Made by a program: the position numbers and the translations under genes | In this document: positions 1 to 8,850 of the stretch, piece by piece | Layout: every line of letters begins with the position of its first letter | Position numbering within the stretch: the stretch's first letter is position 1 | The notes under the pieces: model-generated | Databases searched by the model: none | Told to the model about the DNA's origin: nothing | What the model saw: the letters and a program-made list of their open reading frames with translations, nothing else | NCBI GenBank assembly: GCA_017964325.1 | Contig: JAGCSE010000090.1 | Span: forward strand, 1 to 64,000 | Length of the DNA: 64,000 nucleotides | Direction of reading: 5' to 3' | DNA from: Victivallales bacterium | Lineage (GTDB): Bacteria; Verrucomicrobiota; Lentisphaeria; Oligosphaerales; Oligosphaeraceae

Positions 1-187
1 ACTCATACTGGCGAATTCCATAATATTTTGCAATTGCCTGGGCCGCATGGAGTTCCACGCGATGTTTCTGACCGTAGTAAATCGAAACAGTGGCGACGTT
101 TTCGGTACCGAGTTCCGCAACCGCCAGCGCCAGGCAGGTTGTGGAATCGATGCCACCACTTGACAAAACGAGAGCTTTTCTGCTCAT
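1..187 (-). CDS. queC: 7-cyano-7-deazaguanine synthase QueC (partial, 3' end outside window)
   Basis: The first 62 codons of an ATP-dependent ligase that turns 7-carboxy-7-deazaguanine into preQ0 in queuosine biosynthesis, a cytoplasmic enzyme. The translation starts MSRKALVLSSGGIDSTTCL, carrying the SGGxDS PP-loop typical of the family near residues 9-15, followed by the YYGQKHRVEL stretch also conserved in QueC. The ATG lies 4 bases after the queF stop, so the two are co-transcribed. The gene runs off the left edge of the window, so the zinc-binding C-terminus is not visible. Confidence 0.9.
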   Translation of the reverse strand, partial: MSRKALVLSSGGIDSTTCLALAVAELGTENVATVSIYYGQKHRVELHAAQAIAKYYGIRQYE

Positions 188-191
188 CGTG

Positions 192-677
192 TTATTTCCA
201 TTCACGGCGGTCAATGGCGGCGAAGAGGCGCTTCTTCGCATAGTCTTCATAACCGCTGCCGGGCTTGGCGTAATTTGCGAATGGATAGATGGATATGCCA
301 CCGCGGGGCGTGAAGATTCCCATCACTTCCAAGTAGCGTGGTTCTAGAAGCGATGTCAAATCCTTGCGGATGATATTGCAGCAGTCTTCGTGGAAATCAC
401 CGTGGTTGCGGAAACTGAAGAGATACAGTTTCAACGACTTGGACTCGACAAGATACTGGTCGGGAATGTATGCGATGCGGATTTCCGCAAAATCGGGCTG
501 GCCTGTTTTCGGGCAGAGCGAGGTGAACTCAGGGCAGTTGAGCATGACCATGTAGTCGTCGTCTGGATGCTTGTTTGAAAAACGCTCCAGCAAGCCCGGA
601 TTGTAGTCGTAATCATAATGTGTGGAATGATTTCCAAGTTGGACGATTTGCGCCAACTCCTTTTTGCTTCTGCTCAT
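192..677 (-). CDS. queF: NADPH-dependent preQ0 reductase QueF
   Basis: Reduces preQ0 (7-cyano-7-deazaguanine) to preQ1 with NADPH, the step after QueC in queuosine tRNA modification. At 161 residues it is the short, unimodular QueF type. Visible motifs are [12 protein letters not shown] with the catalytic Cys55, and the QueF signature [21 protein letters not shown] around residues 78-98, which contributes NADPH and substrate contacts. The start is supported by AGGAG at 688-692, ten bases upstream of the ATG. It is first in the operon, with queC next, and is preceded by a candidate preQ1 riboswitch whose tail contains this ribosome binding site. Confidence 0.96.
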   Translation of the reverse strand: MSRSKKELAQIVQLGNHSTHYDYDYNPGLLERFSNKHPDDDYMVMLNCPEFTSLCPKTGQPDFAEIRIAYIPDQYLVESKSLKLYLFSFRNHGDFHEDCCNIIRKDLTSLLEPRYLEVMGIFTPRGGISIYPFANYAKPGSGYEDYAKKRLFAAIDRREWK

Positions 678-686
678 GATGTCATG

Positions 687-749
687 CTCCTAGTTTTGTT
701 TATGCAGACGGATGTCCCGCCAAGACAGGATGGATTTTCGAACTGTCTG
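687..749 (-). promoter_or_regulatory. Candidate preQ1 riboswitch (class I-like) in the queF leader
   Basis: In the minus-strand leader, CAGAC (745-749) pairs with GTCTG (705-709) as a P1-like stem. The 5' side of the loop carries AGTTCG (739-744), recalling the L1 of preQ1-I aptamers. P1 is followed by an A-rich tail reading ACAAAACTA that runs straight into AGGAG (688-692), the queF ribosome binding site. Loop bases TCCT (727-730) can pair with AGGA of that site, giving the expected SD-occluding pseudoknot. The loop is longer than in classical preQ1-I and contains an extra small TGTC/GACA hairpin, so this is a candidate rather than a certain match. Confidence 0.5.
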
Positions 750-819
750 ACATATATAATTTAATGCCGAATGGCTGATTTGCCACAAATGACAAGTTGA
801 ACTGCAATGTCCATTGCAC

Positions 820-847
820 TTGCATGATTCATATCTGTGATTATAAT
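820..847 (+). promoter_or_regulatory. Probable sigma70 promoter for the secreted glycosidase gene
   Basis: TTGCAT at 820-825, a 16-base spacer and a perfect TATAAT at 842-847. It lies about 70 bases before the chosen start at 920. An upstream in-frame ATG at 797 would place the promoter inside the gene, which supports the later start. Confidence 0.55.
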
Positions 848-919
848 ATTGAAATATTCCATGAATACGATGAAATGCTTGGAAAATTAACAAATCTTGA
901 AAATAGACTGGAGATACGC

Positions 920-2602
920 ATGAAACTGAAATGGATGATGGCGGTGTTGATGGTGGCGTGCATGGCGGTGTTTGGCGAGCAGTATGAAGACCGATGGTTC
1001 TATGTGTCACGGATGCTGAACAATGACCAGGAGCTGGCGGATGTGGAGGAGCTTGTACGGACGGCAGGAAAAGTGAAGCTGAACGGTATGCTTTTCTCCT
1101 GTGGCGTAGAGGGGTACGATACATGGATCCCTGAACGGAAAGCCCGCCTTGCGAAACTGAAAAAGACATGTGACGATAACGGCGTGGAGATCATCCCGAT
1201 CATCTGGTCGATTGGTTACGGCACGATGCTCGCGCACAATCCGAATTATGTGGAAGGCCTTCTTACCAAGGATATGCCGTATGTCGTCAAAGGGAACAAG
1301 GCCTATGTTTTGGAGGAAAAGGGAGCGCATGCGGCAAATTGTGATTTCGAAAAACATGACGGCAACGTCTTTGCGATAAAAGGCTGGACGGACGCGGCTG
1401 GCCAGCGGTCGTTCGCGGACACGGAAGTCAAGCATGGCGGAGAATGTTCCGTCCGATTGGAGAATTTTGAGGCGGACAAGCATGGGCATGGCCGCATCTG
1501 CATTGAAGTGGTGTTGAGGCCGAACCGCCGTTATCGCATGAAACTTTTCGCGAAATCCGAAGGACTTGTGCCGAACAAAGGCGCGTTCAAGATGCAGTTC
1601 TACCGCATGAACGGATCGCAAGTCGGCGCCATTGAGCCGGACATCGAGCCGACGCAGGATTGGAAGGAATACAGCTTTACATTCTTCAGCGGCGATTCGA
1701 CGGCGGGGCGCATCTACACGGGCATGTGGGGCGGCAAGCAGGGCAAGCTGTGGATTGACGACATCACGTTGGAGACGGACGGCGTTGCCGGCGTTTCGGA
1801 TGTCATCCGCCGCCCCGGCACGCCGTTCACCGTGAAAAACGAGGCGACAGGGCAAGTCTATGAAGAAGGAAAAGACTATGCGAAAGTCGAAGGATTGAAG
1901 AGACTGTCGAACGCCCAGAAGGAAAGCCTCGTTTTAGATTTGCCCGAAGGCTCCGCCATCAAAGACGGCGACAATCTGCTCATCAGCTTCTACCAGCCCG
2001 CGCGGGCTGGCACATGGCAGTATTCGACCTGTATGTCAGAGCCGATTCTATATGACGAATTTCGTACGTCCGCGAAGGCCATCATGGAAGCGTTGAATCC
2101 GCGAAAGTGGTTCCTCAGCATGGACGAAGTGCGTGCGGGGGGCACATGCGCGGCCTGCGAGGCGCGGCATACGGACATGGCGCATATTCTGGGCGACTGC
2201 ATCACAAAACAGTACCAGATCATCAAGGAAGTGCGGCCTGACGCGGATGTCTATATCTGGTCGGACATGCTGGATCCCAACCACAACGCCCATGACAACT
2301 ACTACAACTGCAAGGGGACATTTGCGGAATCTTGGAAATATATTCCAAAAGATTTGATCATCTCCTGCTGGTATCATGAACGGCGCAACCTGAGCATGCC
2401 GTTCTTTGAAGGATTAGGCTTCAGGACGCAAGGTGCGGCGTATTATGACACTGACAATCTGGACACCTGCCGCAATTGGCTTGAGACGTGCAACAACACA
2501 AAGAACTGCACGGGCATCATGTACACGTCGTGGCGCCGCAAGTACGCCCTGTTGGCGGATTTCGGCGAACTGGTGGAAAAATTCAGCAACCCAAAGAAAT
2601 GA
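920..2602 (+). CDS. Secreted GH20-like glycoside hydrolase with carbohydrate-binding insert
   Basis: A 560-residue exported protein. The ATG at 920 was preferred to an in-frame ATG at 797 because it follows GGAG and begins a clear signal peptide (MKLKWMMAVLMVACMAVFG). Residues about 25-130 look like the first strands of a TIM barrel (LNGMLFSCGVEGYDTW, EIIPIIWSIGYGT). A CBM4/9-like beta-sandwich insert follows at about 145-285 (QDWKEYSFTF, GKLWIDDITLE). The barrel resumes with KWFLSMDEVRAGG, whose Asp-Glu pair sits where GH20-type enzymes hold their catalytic pair, then DVYIWSDMLDP. The substrate is unknown. A C45-type hydrolase follows 12 bases downstream, probably in the same operon. Confidence 0.6.
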   Translation: MKLKWMMAVLMVACMAVFGEQYEDRWFYVSRMLNNDQELADVEELVRTAGKVKLNGMLFSCGVEGYDTWIPERKARLAKLKKTCDDNGVEIIPIIWSIGYGTMLAHNPNYVEGLLTKDMPYVVKGNKAYVLEEKGAHAANCDFEKHDGNVFAIKGWTDAAGQRSFADTEVKHGGECSVRLENFEADKHGHGRICIEVVLRPNRRYRMKLFAKSEGLVPNKGAFKMQFYRMNGSQVGAIEPDIEPTQDWKEYSFTFFSGDSTAGRIYTGMWGGKQGKLWIDDITLETDGVAGVSDVIRRPGTPFTVKNEATGQVYEEGKDYAKVEGLKRLSNAQKESLVLDLPEGSAIKDGDNLLISFYQPARAGTWQYSTCMSEPILYDEFRTSAKAIMEALNPRKWFLSMDEVRAGGTCAACEARHTDMAHILGDCITKQYQIIKEVRPDADVYIWSDMLDPNHNAHDNYYNCKGTFAESWKYIPKDLIISCWYHERRNLSMPFFEGLGFRTQGAAYYDTDNLDTCRNWLETCNNTKNCTGIMYTSWRRKYALLADFGELVEKFSNPKK

Positions 2603-2614
2603 TGGGTGATTTTC

Positions 2615-3742
2615 ATGCGAAATATTTTGCTATTGTTATTCTTATGTTGTGTGGAGGTATTGATGGGAACTGAACATTGGAGTGGAAAAGGATTACGGCT
2701 GGACCAAGAGGGGGAGATTCCAGTCGTTTTTCTCGCGGGTACGCCTGAGGAGATCGGACGGCAGCACGGCGAGTTGATGAAGGAGGAGATCATTTCGCTC
2801 AACGCTTTCTTGCAGATGGCGTCCGTCCAGCAAATGGTGACGGAAAAGAAAAACCTTTTCAAGGAGCTGGATGAGCTTTGGAATAAGGCGGTTCCGTATA
2901 TTCCGGAACGATATGTGACAGAAATGTACGCCATGGGGGCGGTTGCTGGAATCAGCCGTGAGAACGGTCGTCGCATCGCGAGCTTTCCAGAATATTTCCA
3001 CTGTTCAGGCGTGGCGGCGCGGGGCAAGGCGACGACGCATGGGCAGGTCGTCCATGTCCGCGTATTGGACTATATGCGGGACTACAACTTGCAGAAACTT
3101 GCTGCCATCCAGATATTCATGCCCGACGGAATGATTCCATGGATTTCCGTCGGTTTTGGCGGTTTGAACGGGACGATTACCGCCATGAATGCCAAGGGGT
3201 TGGCAATCGGTGAGATAGGTGGTCGCGGCGAAGGCAATTGGGAGGGTATTCCAATGAGCTACCTCATGCGGCGAATCGTGGAGGAATGTTCGGATGTCAC
3301 TGCTGCGCTGGAACTTCTGAAGACAGCAAAACTGACGTGTGAATTTTTCTATGTCTTGTCGGACACCAAAGGCAACTTGGCTTCTGTCTGGGCGGAATAC
3401 GGGAAGCCGCCACGCATCGCCATGGCTGGGGAGACGGGGGACTTTCTGCCGGAGGCGTTTGAAGATGTCGCGTGGTACACGCGTCCGTCGCGGCAGGATG
3501 CCTTGCGTGCACGGCTGCATGAATTTTATGGCAAAATAGACGTGGAGACGATGAAACGGCTCATCAAGCCGCCCGTCGCGATGGACTCCAATTTGCAGGA
3601 CGTGATTTTCCTGCCGCAGACGCTCGAACTGCATATTGCATACGCAGGCGTTTCGACGTTGGCCTGCGACGAACCGTATCAGCATGTTGATTTCGGCAAA
3701 TTGCTGGAGACGTATGCCGAGGCTTTTCGTAAGAGAAAATAA
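2615..3742 (+). CDS. Secreted C45-family (acyl-CoA:6-APA acyltransferase-like) Ntn hydrolase
   Basis: A 375-residue protein with a signal peptide (MRNILLLLFLCCVEVLMG). The body matches the C45 peptidase/acyltransferase family: TPEEIGRQHGELMK near the N-terminus, a FHCSGVAARG segment whose Cys (about residue 130) is the likely N-terminal nucleophile exposed by autocleavage, then GLNGTITAMNAKGLAIGEIGG. These enzymes cleave or form amide bonds; the substrate cannot be read from sequence. A GTG at 2606 in the same frame is an alternative start. The gene follows the GH20-like gene closely, suggesting a shared role in processing an external polymer. Confidence 0.75.
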   Translation: MRNILLLLFLCCVEVLMGTEHWSGKGLRLDQEGEIPVVFLAGTPEEIGRQHGELMKEEIISLNAFLQMASVQQMVTEKKNLFKELDELWNKAVPYIPERYVTEMYAMGAVAGISRENGRRIASFPEYFHCSGVAARGKATTHGQVVHVRVLDYMRDYNLQKLAAIQIFMPDGMIPWISVGFGGLNGTITAMNAKGLAIGEIGGRGEGNWEGIPMSYLMRRIVEECSDVTAALELLKTAKLTCEFFYVLSDTKGNLASVWAEYGKPPRIAMAGETGDFLPEAFEDVAWYTRPSRQDALRARLHEFYGKIDVETMKRLIKPPVAMDSNLQDVIFLPQTLELHIAYAGVSTLACDEPYQHVDFGKLLETYAEAFRKRK

Positions 3743-3986
3743 TTGTATTCTCTTATTATACTAATATATTATAGAAAACCATGATTATGGTTGCCTTAAA
3801 ATTTGCTTTCGACTTGACGCGGGCGTTTTTTCGGAAGTAATCATTTTTTTTAGAAAAATTAGAAAACGAGAATCTTTTCCACTATAAGTTTGCAACAGTC
3901 AAGATATTCACCCGCAGTTGAGACATTGCAAGGTGGATACAGGATATCAATTTATACCAACAAAATATTTTATTACGGAGAACACA
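3743..3986. other. AT-rich intergenic region before the CsgG/LpoB-like operon
   Basis: A 244-base stretch without a convincing gene. It holds a 6-bp hairpin, AACCAT/ATGGTT, around 3778-3793 that could end the preceding transcript but has no U-tract. TTGACG near 3814 could be a -35 box for the next operon, but no good -10 follows at the right distance. Confidence 0.35.
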
Positions 3987-5978
3987 ATGAACATCGCAAA
4001 ACGTTTGACATTGGCATCTTGGATTCTTTTGTGTGTCCTGATGAGCCATGTTGGCAAGGCACAGCAAGCAGAAGAAACCACGACGACTACGACCACAACT
4101 ACCAAGACCGTCGTTACAGAGACAAAAGTCGAGAGAGAAGAAACAAAATGGAAACCTTTGAAAGTTTGCGTTCTGGAGTTCACGACCATTGACATCGAAG
4201 GCCAAAAGCGTTTTCAGGATGTCGAGAACAAGAGGATTGTCGTCCCTCCGCAGAATACGCTGAACGATGCAGATCATCAGACGATGAACAGTGTCATGCA
4301 GGGGTTTGTCCGGATGATTGACGCATGGGATAATACGCGTACGAACCAAGCGAATCGTGATGCCCAGGTGGAAGATAACGCTTTCGCAAGGGACAAGGCT
4401 TTGGATATTTACAGGAAGACCGTCCAAGGCGAGGCACGTCCTGTTGTGATGGGAGCGAACTACTTGCGCACTTATCTGGGAGGGCACAGCGATGTATTTG
4501 CCTGCATGGATAATACGTTGGTCGGTACGGCGATGATGAAAATCAGCCAGGAGTCGGATTTTCCGCGTGATTTCATGCATAAAGTTTCAAAAGCGACTGG
4601 TACGACGCATCTTATCAAAGGAATGGTGTCGGACATCTATACCCGCGAACTCGGTGGCGAGGCATTTGGAATCAAGCAGAAGACCGTTGATTATTCATTG
4701 GATATAAATATTGAAGTCGTTGACTTGGAACTTGGGTACACCGTTTTCAGCGGTAGCTATACGGGAAATTATACGGAGCGTCGTCCTCATAGTAATGTGA
4801 AATATGACAATGCCATTTATACCAATTTGTTGAAGATCGCTCTTCAGAAAGCGTCGGATGCGATTTATGAGAAATTCAAACCGCAGCATGGCGGACGTCG
4901 GGCCGGTGTGGTGGAAGAGGTGGAGATTGAAGTACAGCCCATGGCTGGTGAAGATAATTGGCAGTCGCGTGCTACTGTAGCCGGAGGGGGAAAACCTGCT
5001 CAGCAAAAGGTTCGCGACAAACTCGGCGTTATGATGCCGGCCAACAAAGGCCGCCTGAAGGTCGAAGATATCGATATGATATGGAGCATTCTGGAATCAA
5101 TCGAAGTGAAGAATTACAGAGTGATTTCCCGTGCTGGTCTGAAGCAGATGATGGAGGAAATCGACTTGGAGATTAGCATGGATTTGGTCAACTTGGACAC
5201 TGACCAGCGGGCGAAGCTGGGAAGGCTCGAAGGCGTGAAGTACTTGTTGATCTCAGAGGTCGGAACTCTCGGTACGAAAATCAGTTGCACGATGAGGCTT
5301 ATTGATTCATCGACGGGTGAAGTCGTGCCCAACCGTCGGGTTGTCGTACGCGTGAATGACCTTGACGAGCTTGGAGATGTCATTGAATCATATGCACAGA
5401 AGCTGTTTGAAGACGACAAGCAGTTGCACAGCACGGCCTTGCTGGCTCCCGCCATCAATGCGCAGATCGTCCCTGGAAATTTAGCGGATGATTTCATGGC
5501 GACATTGGAGAACTATATGCTGGAAGATGGTTTCCAGATTCAAAATCTGAAATCCGTGTCGAAGATTCTTGCGAGGAATGGAATGGATGCCTTGGATGAA
5601 CTGGAGCCGAAGATGTATGTCAAGGCCGGCAAGCTGCTGGAAGTGGAAATGCTTATGAAGCCGACAATTACGAAATTTGAACTGCAGATGTTGACCGTGA
5701 ATATAGAAGAGACGGGGCGGCAGATCGTCAAATATATTGGTGCGATTGACGGCAATTTGCGCATTATCTCCGCGCAGACTGGAAATGTTGTCGGCAACAT
5801 TCCCCTTGGGATGAAGATTGATTTCTATGCGCTTGGCCGGCAGCAGCCTGAATTGCGCCAGATGATGAGGGCCTGGACTCCGGAAGACTATCATAAGTAT
5901 ATGCTTCAGATGGCAATATCCCAGCAGGTTCCACAATTGCGCAAATACTTGCCACGGGTGGATGCGGCAGCAGAATAA
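3987..5978 (+). CDS. CsgG/LpoB-like secreted envelope protein with tandem CsgG-type domains
   Basis: A 663-residue exported protein. The start at 3987 follows GGAG and gives a signal peptide ending near GKAQQA; the longer frame from 3918 lacks one. A threonine-rich linker follows. Residues about 57-290 resemble a CsgG/LpoB alpha-beta domain (LKVCVLEFTTID, THLIKGMVSDIY, YSLDINIEVVDLELGYTVFSG). A second related unit at about 345-480 has VKNYRVISRAGLKQMM, LEGVKYLLISEVGT and MRLIDSSTGEVV. A third partial unit may lie at 500-640. The gene leads an operon with three lipoproteins, the last LpoB-like, so a role at peptidoglycan synthesis sites or in an outer-membrane assembly is likely. It lacks a lipobox, unlike true CsgG. 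Confidence 0.6.
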   Translation: MNIAKRLTLASWILLCVLMSHVGKAQQAEETTTTTTTTTKTVVTETKVEREETKWKPLKVCVLEFTTIDIEGQKRFQDVENKRIVVPPQNTLNDADHQTMNSVMQGFVRMIDAWDNTRTNQANRDAQVEDNAFARDKALDIYRKTVQGEARPVVMGANYLRTYLGGHSDVFACMDNTLVGTAMMKISQESDFPRDFMHKVSKATGTTHLIKGMVSDIYTRELGGEAFGIKQKTVDYSLDINIEVVDLELGYTVFSGSYTGNYTERRPHSNVKYDNAIYTNLLKIALQKASDAIYEKFKPQHGGRRAGVVEEVEIEVQPMAGEDNWQSRATVAGGGKPAQQKVRDKLGVMMPANKGRLKVEDIDMIWSILESIEVKNYRVISRAGLKQMMEEIDLEISMDLVNLDTDQRAKLGRLEGVKYLLISEVGTLGTKISCTMRLIDSSTGEVVPNRRVVVRVNDLDELGDVIESYAQKLFEDDKQLHSTALLAPAINAQIVPGNLADDFMATLENYMLEDGFQIQNLKSVSKILARNGMDALDELEPKMYVKAGKLLEVEMLMKPTITKFELQMLTVNIEETGRQIVKYIGAIDGNLRIISAQTGNVVGNIPLGMKIDFYALGRQQPELRQMMRAWTPEDYHKYMLQMAISQQVPQLRKYLPRVDAAAE

Positions 5979-6002
5979 CCTTGGTTTGTTAGGATTCATT
6001 TC

Positions 6003-7508
6003 ATGCAAAAAAATCATACCATCCTTTTATTCTCAGCAGTCGTCATCTGTGTCATGACTGGTTGCTCCACCATACATAACTGCCATAGCCAGAAAGCGCC
6101 GATGATGCAAAGCTATCTAGAGGGCAACGACTTGAAGGCAATGTCAGTTGTCAGTGGCAAGCTGAAGGAACCCCAATGGTACAATTCATCTGTCGTCAAT
6201 ACGGGGGATGAACTGGTCTGGCGGCTTGAAGCAGGCAGCCTTAATTTCAACCTTGGCAATTATCAAGCTTGCATTGACGAGATGAAGCGTGCCGAGGAGC
6301 TCATCGCTGATTATGATGAACGCGCAATCGTCAGCCTCCGGGACATGGGCTCAGAGGCGGCGACGACGTTGACGAATCTCAACGCTTTGCCATATCGTGG
6401 CTTATGCCGCGATCGAATCGCCCTTTCCATTTTTAAATCCCTTGCCTATCTGGGCAAGGGCGACGAGAGCGCATTCCGTGCGCAGCTGAACCGCCTTCGC
6501 AATGAGCAGAAGCGTGTCAAGGAAGATTATGACAAGTATTTCGAGGCGGAAAAGAAGCAGATGGACGCCACGTTGGAAGGCCATGATGATATTGCAAAAA
6601 GCGTGAACGAGACTGCCACTCCTGAAGCAATTGCGGAAAACAGCGCAAATCAGGAGTTTACAGTTGCATGGAATGAGGCGAAGGCTATCGGTAATAAAGG
6701 TTATGGCGATTTTCTGAATCCTGCCGCGATCTTCCTGTCGGGGCTGGGCTCCGTTCGTGACGACAATTATGAGAATGCGCGCATTGATTTCGAAAGGTTG
6801 TGCAAAGCCATGCCCAACAATCCCGTCTTCAAGCAATATTATGTGACGAGTTTGAAGAAGACAGGCCGTCCGGTTCCAAGCGAATACCAGAATGTCGCGC
6901 CGTTTGATTTTCCATTGGATCATGACTGCGTCTATGTGATTGTCGCGCACGGTCGTACGGCCGCCTTCCGCCAGATAGCCATTTATTTCCCGATCATGTT
7001 TGCTTTTCCTGTCTGTGAGTATTATCTTGCGCCGTACACTTTCATATCCGTTGAGGCAGATGGCCATGGATACCAGGCGGTGCCGTTGGCGGACATGGAT
7101 GCGATTCATTCGCAGGAATTCATGACACGTCTGCCGGGCATCCTGGTTCGCACCATTACTAGTACGCTCATCAAGGAAGCGGCATATCATGCAACTATGG
7201 AATCGCTTAATCGGTCAGATAGTGGGGTCGGGGCGGTGGCGCAATTGGCCGTAGGCATTGGCGGTACTGCGTATCGCATTGCGATGAATACGGCTGACAC
7301 GCGGTCATGGGAAATCCTTCCGAAGGAATTTCTGCTGACGCAGTTCCCGATGCCCGCGAATCGCAAGGTGAACTTACAGCTTCGTGGACAGTTTCAACAG
7401 GACGTGCCAGTTGAAATCCCGGCTGGCTGCCGCAGCGCCATTTTGTATATCAATGCGCCAAGTGCCTACAATGTAACCTGTCAGGTTCTTCCAATCAAAT
7501 CAAAATAA
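6003..7508 (+). CDS. COG3014-like lipoprotein, probable helical repeat protein
   Basis: A 501-residue lipoprotein: the signal peptide ends in the lipobox VMTGC. The N-terminal half is helical and repeat-like (NLGNYQACIDEMKRAEELI, AYLGKGDESAFRAQLNRLRNE), suggesting TPR-type packing. The C-terminal part is beta-rich (YVIVAHGRTAAFRQIAIYFP, ILVRTITSTLIKEAAYHA). The architecture recalls COG3014 proteins, which occur beside LpoB and YcfL homologues in other Gram-negatives; this assignment is from memory of the family. The gene starts 24 bases after the CsgG-like gene, with AGGA ahead of the ATG. Confidence 0.55.
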   Translation: MQKNHTILLFSAVVICVMTGCSTIHNCHSQKAPMMQSYLEGNDLKAMSVVSGKLKEPQWYNSSVVNTGDELVWRLEAGSLNFNLGNYQACIDEMKRAEELIADYDERAIVSLRDMGSEAATTLTNLNALPYRGLCRDRIALSIFKSLAYLGKGDESAFRAQLNRLRNEQKRVKEDYDKYFEAEKKQMDATLEGHDDIAKSVNETATPEAIAENSANQEFTVAWNEAKAIGNKGYGDFLNPAAIFLSGLGSVRDDNYENARIDFERLCKAMPNNPVFKQYYVTSLKKTGRPVPSEYQNVAPFDFPLDHDCVYVIVAHGRTAAFRQIAIYFPIMFAFPVCEYYLAPYTFISVEADGHGYQAVPLADMDAIHSQEFMTRLPGILVRTITSTLIKEAAYHATMESLNRSDSGVGAVAQLAVGIGGTAYRIAMNTADTRSWEILPKEFLLTQFPMPANRKVNLQLRGQFQQDVPVEIPAGCRSAILYINAPSAYNVTCQVLPIKSK

Positions 7509-7522
7509 GGAGAATTTAAATT

Positions 7523-7948
7523 ATGAAAAAAACATGGGTATTGATTGTATTATGTTTTACTGCTGGTCTCATGGCGGTAGGCTGCCGTCATGACAGCATG
7601 AACTCCATTGAGAATGCCGTGAAAGTCGGTCAGCCACAGCCAATCATGGACGTTCGGTTCGTCATGGACCCTGTGCTGGCAAAGCACGTGCAGTTGCTCC
7701 AGATTGATACGGCGCGTAATGCCAACAACTTGCTTGAAGTGCAGTTGGAAGCTGCAAACTACATCCACAAACCAGCTTATATCAAATACCAGTTCACATG
7801 GTTCGATGCGCAGGGCATGCAGGTCAACACGGTGCTTTCCGATTGGGAAAGAGTGATGCTGGTTCCTGGTCAGAAGCTGTACATTCGCCGTGTGGCTCCT
7901 CAGCCCGACTGCGCGGATTTCAAGATTAATTTGATTTATGATAGGTAA
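7523..7948 (+). CDS. YcfL-like (DUF1425) lipoprotein
   Basis: A 141-residue lipoprotein with lipobox AVGC. The body is a small beta-sandwich-type domain with conserved YcfL features: LLEVQLEAANYIHKPAYIKYQFTWFDAQGMQV, then a C-terminal VAPQPDCADFKINL. YcfL sits next to lpoB in enterobacteria and the same pairing occurs here. AAGGAG lies 9 bases before the ATG and the gap to the previous gene is 14 bases. The function of the family is not established. Confidence 0.75.
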   Translation: MKKTWVLIVLCFTAGLMAVGCRHDSMNSIENAVKVGQPQPIMDVRFVMDPVLAKHVQLLQIDTARNANNLLEVQLEAANYIHKPAYIKYQFTWFDAQGMQVNTVLSDWERVMLVPGQKLYIRRVAPQPDCADFKINLIYDR

Positions 7949-7970
7949 ATAGTAAAAAAAGGAAAAGGAT

Positions 7971-8618
7971 ATGAAAAAATTATTTGTGTTGACAGGAATA
8001 ATTGCAGCTGTTGTTATCTTGAGTGGGTGTGCTTCGACTGGCGGTACGGTCATTTATGATCCGGCTGTTCAAAGAACCGATATGGTTGCTCGGGGGACTG
8101 TTTCTGCTGGAGAACTGCGCGATGTGGCACGGGAAGCGATTAATGGTGCGCTTACAAATCCCAGATTTAAAGCTTTTCTTGCATCCTACAAGGCGGAGAA
8201 GAATGATCCAAACGCGATTCCCGTCATGAAATTGTCGGCTGTTCGCAATGATACGGATGACCCTGACTTGAAGATTGGGCAGTTGACAGATCTTTTGGAG
8301 GAGGCCTTGATTAATTCAGGCATTGTCGATGTAAGCAAAGTTGAAGGGGCGGATTTGGATGCGTCCATCGGAAGGTCACGTGATTTGGAGGACGATGACA
8401 ATTTCGACCAGAAGACCGTTGCGCAACGTGGCACGCTGGTTGCCGCTCGCATCGCCCTTCGTCCGAAAGTCATTTCCAGCGAAGTGAGGGAGGGGAGAAC
8501 AATAGACGTCACGCGTACGTTTGTTTTGGAAATGATTGATATCAAGACAGGTTCCGTGATGTGGAAGTTCACGAAGCAAATCGGTTTCGTGAAGACACGT
8601 GCCAGAGTTGGATACTGA
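7971..8618 (+). CDS. LpoB-like penicillin-binding-protein activator lipoprotein
   Basis: A 215-residue lipoprotein with lipobox LSGC. It follows the LpoB pattern: a short linker, then an alpha-beta domain with VARGTVSAGELRDVAREAI, IPVMKLSAVRNDTDD, LTDLLEEALINSG, and a C-terminal RTFVLEMIDIKTGSVMWKFTKQI. LpoB reaches from the outer membrane to PBP1b to stimulate peptidoglycan synthesis; that role here rests on family resemblance and on the ycfL-like neighbour. It is the last gene of the operon, with AAAAGGA before the ATG and a strong terminator 20 bases downstream. Confidence 0.8.
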   Translation: MKKLFVLTGIIAAVVILSGCASTGGTVIYDPAVQRTDMVARGTVSAGELRDVAREAINGALTNPRFKAFLASYKAEKNDPNAIPVMKLSAVRNDTDDPDLKIGQLTDLLEEALINSGIVDVSKVEGADLDASIGRSRDLEDDDNFDQKTVAQRGTLVAARIALRPKVISSEVREGRTIDVTRTFVLEMIDIKTGSVMWKFTKQIGFVKTRARVGY

Positions 8619-8637
8619 TTGCGTGATTGAAAAAGTA

Positions 8638-8690
8638 AAAAGGGATCGTTGCAAAAACTTTATGGCAGGCGACGGTCCCTTTTCTGTCTT
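8638..8690 (+). terminator. Strong bidirectional Rho-independent terminator
   Basis: A 15-bp stem (8638-8652 with 8669-8683, two G-U pairs) with a 16-base loop, ending in CCCTTTT. On the opposite strand the same stem is followed by TTTTTACTTTTT, so it can stop both the LpoB operon and transcripts leaving the convergent membrane-protein gene. Confidence 0.85.
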
Positions 8691-8850
8691 TGGAACGCTC
8701 TGGAAAAGCGGATACGTGTGAGACATGAGCTGAGACAACGGCGGATGGACGGAGACCGCTTCTCATTGTCTTTTTGTCTCATGCCTAATGTCTTGTCATC
8801 TGCATGCGTCCGCACGTCTCGACATACGTTTCACAAAAATCGTACAGTGA
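8691..8850. repeat. Intergenic GAGACATGAG-type degenerate repeats
   Basis: Non-coding stretch between convergent genes. It contains GTGAGACATGAGCTGAGAC near 8717-8735 and an opposite-sense TTTTTGTCTCATGCC near 8770. The same word family (GAGACATGAGACGTGAG) recurs in the long non-coding region near 37800-37990. Confidence 0.5.

Noticed and set aside
1007..1855. 282-codon minus-strand frame
   Set aside because: Antisense to the GH20-like gene, Arg-rich shadow composition.
3814..3846. TTGACG and TAATCA as a promoter for the CsgG/LpoB-like operon
   Set aside because: The -10 match is poor, so I do not list it as a promoter.
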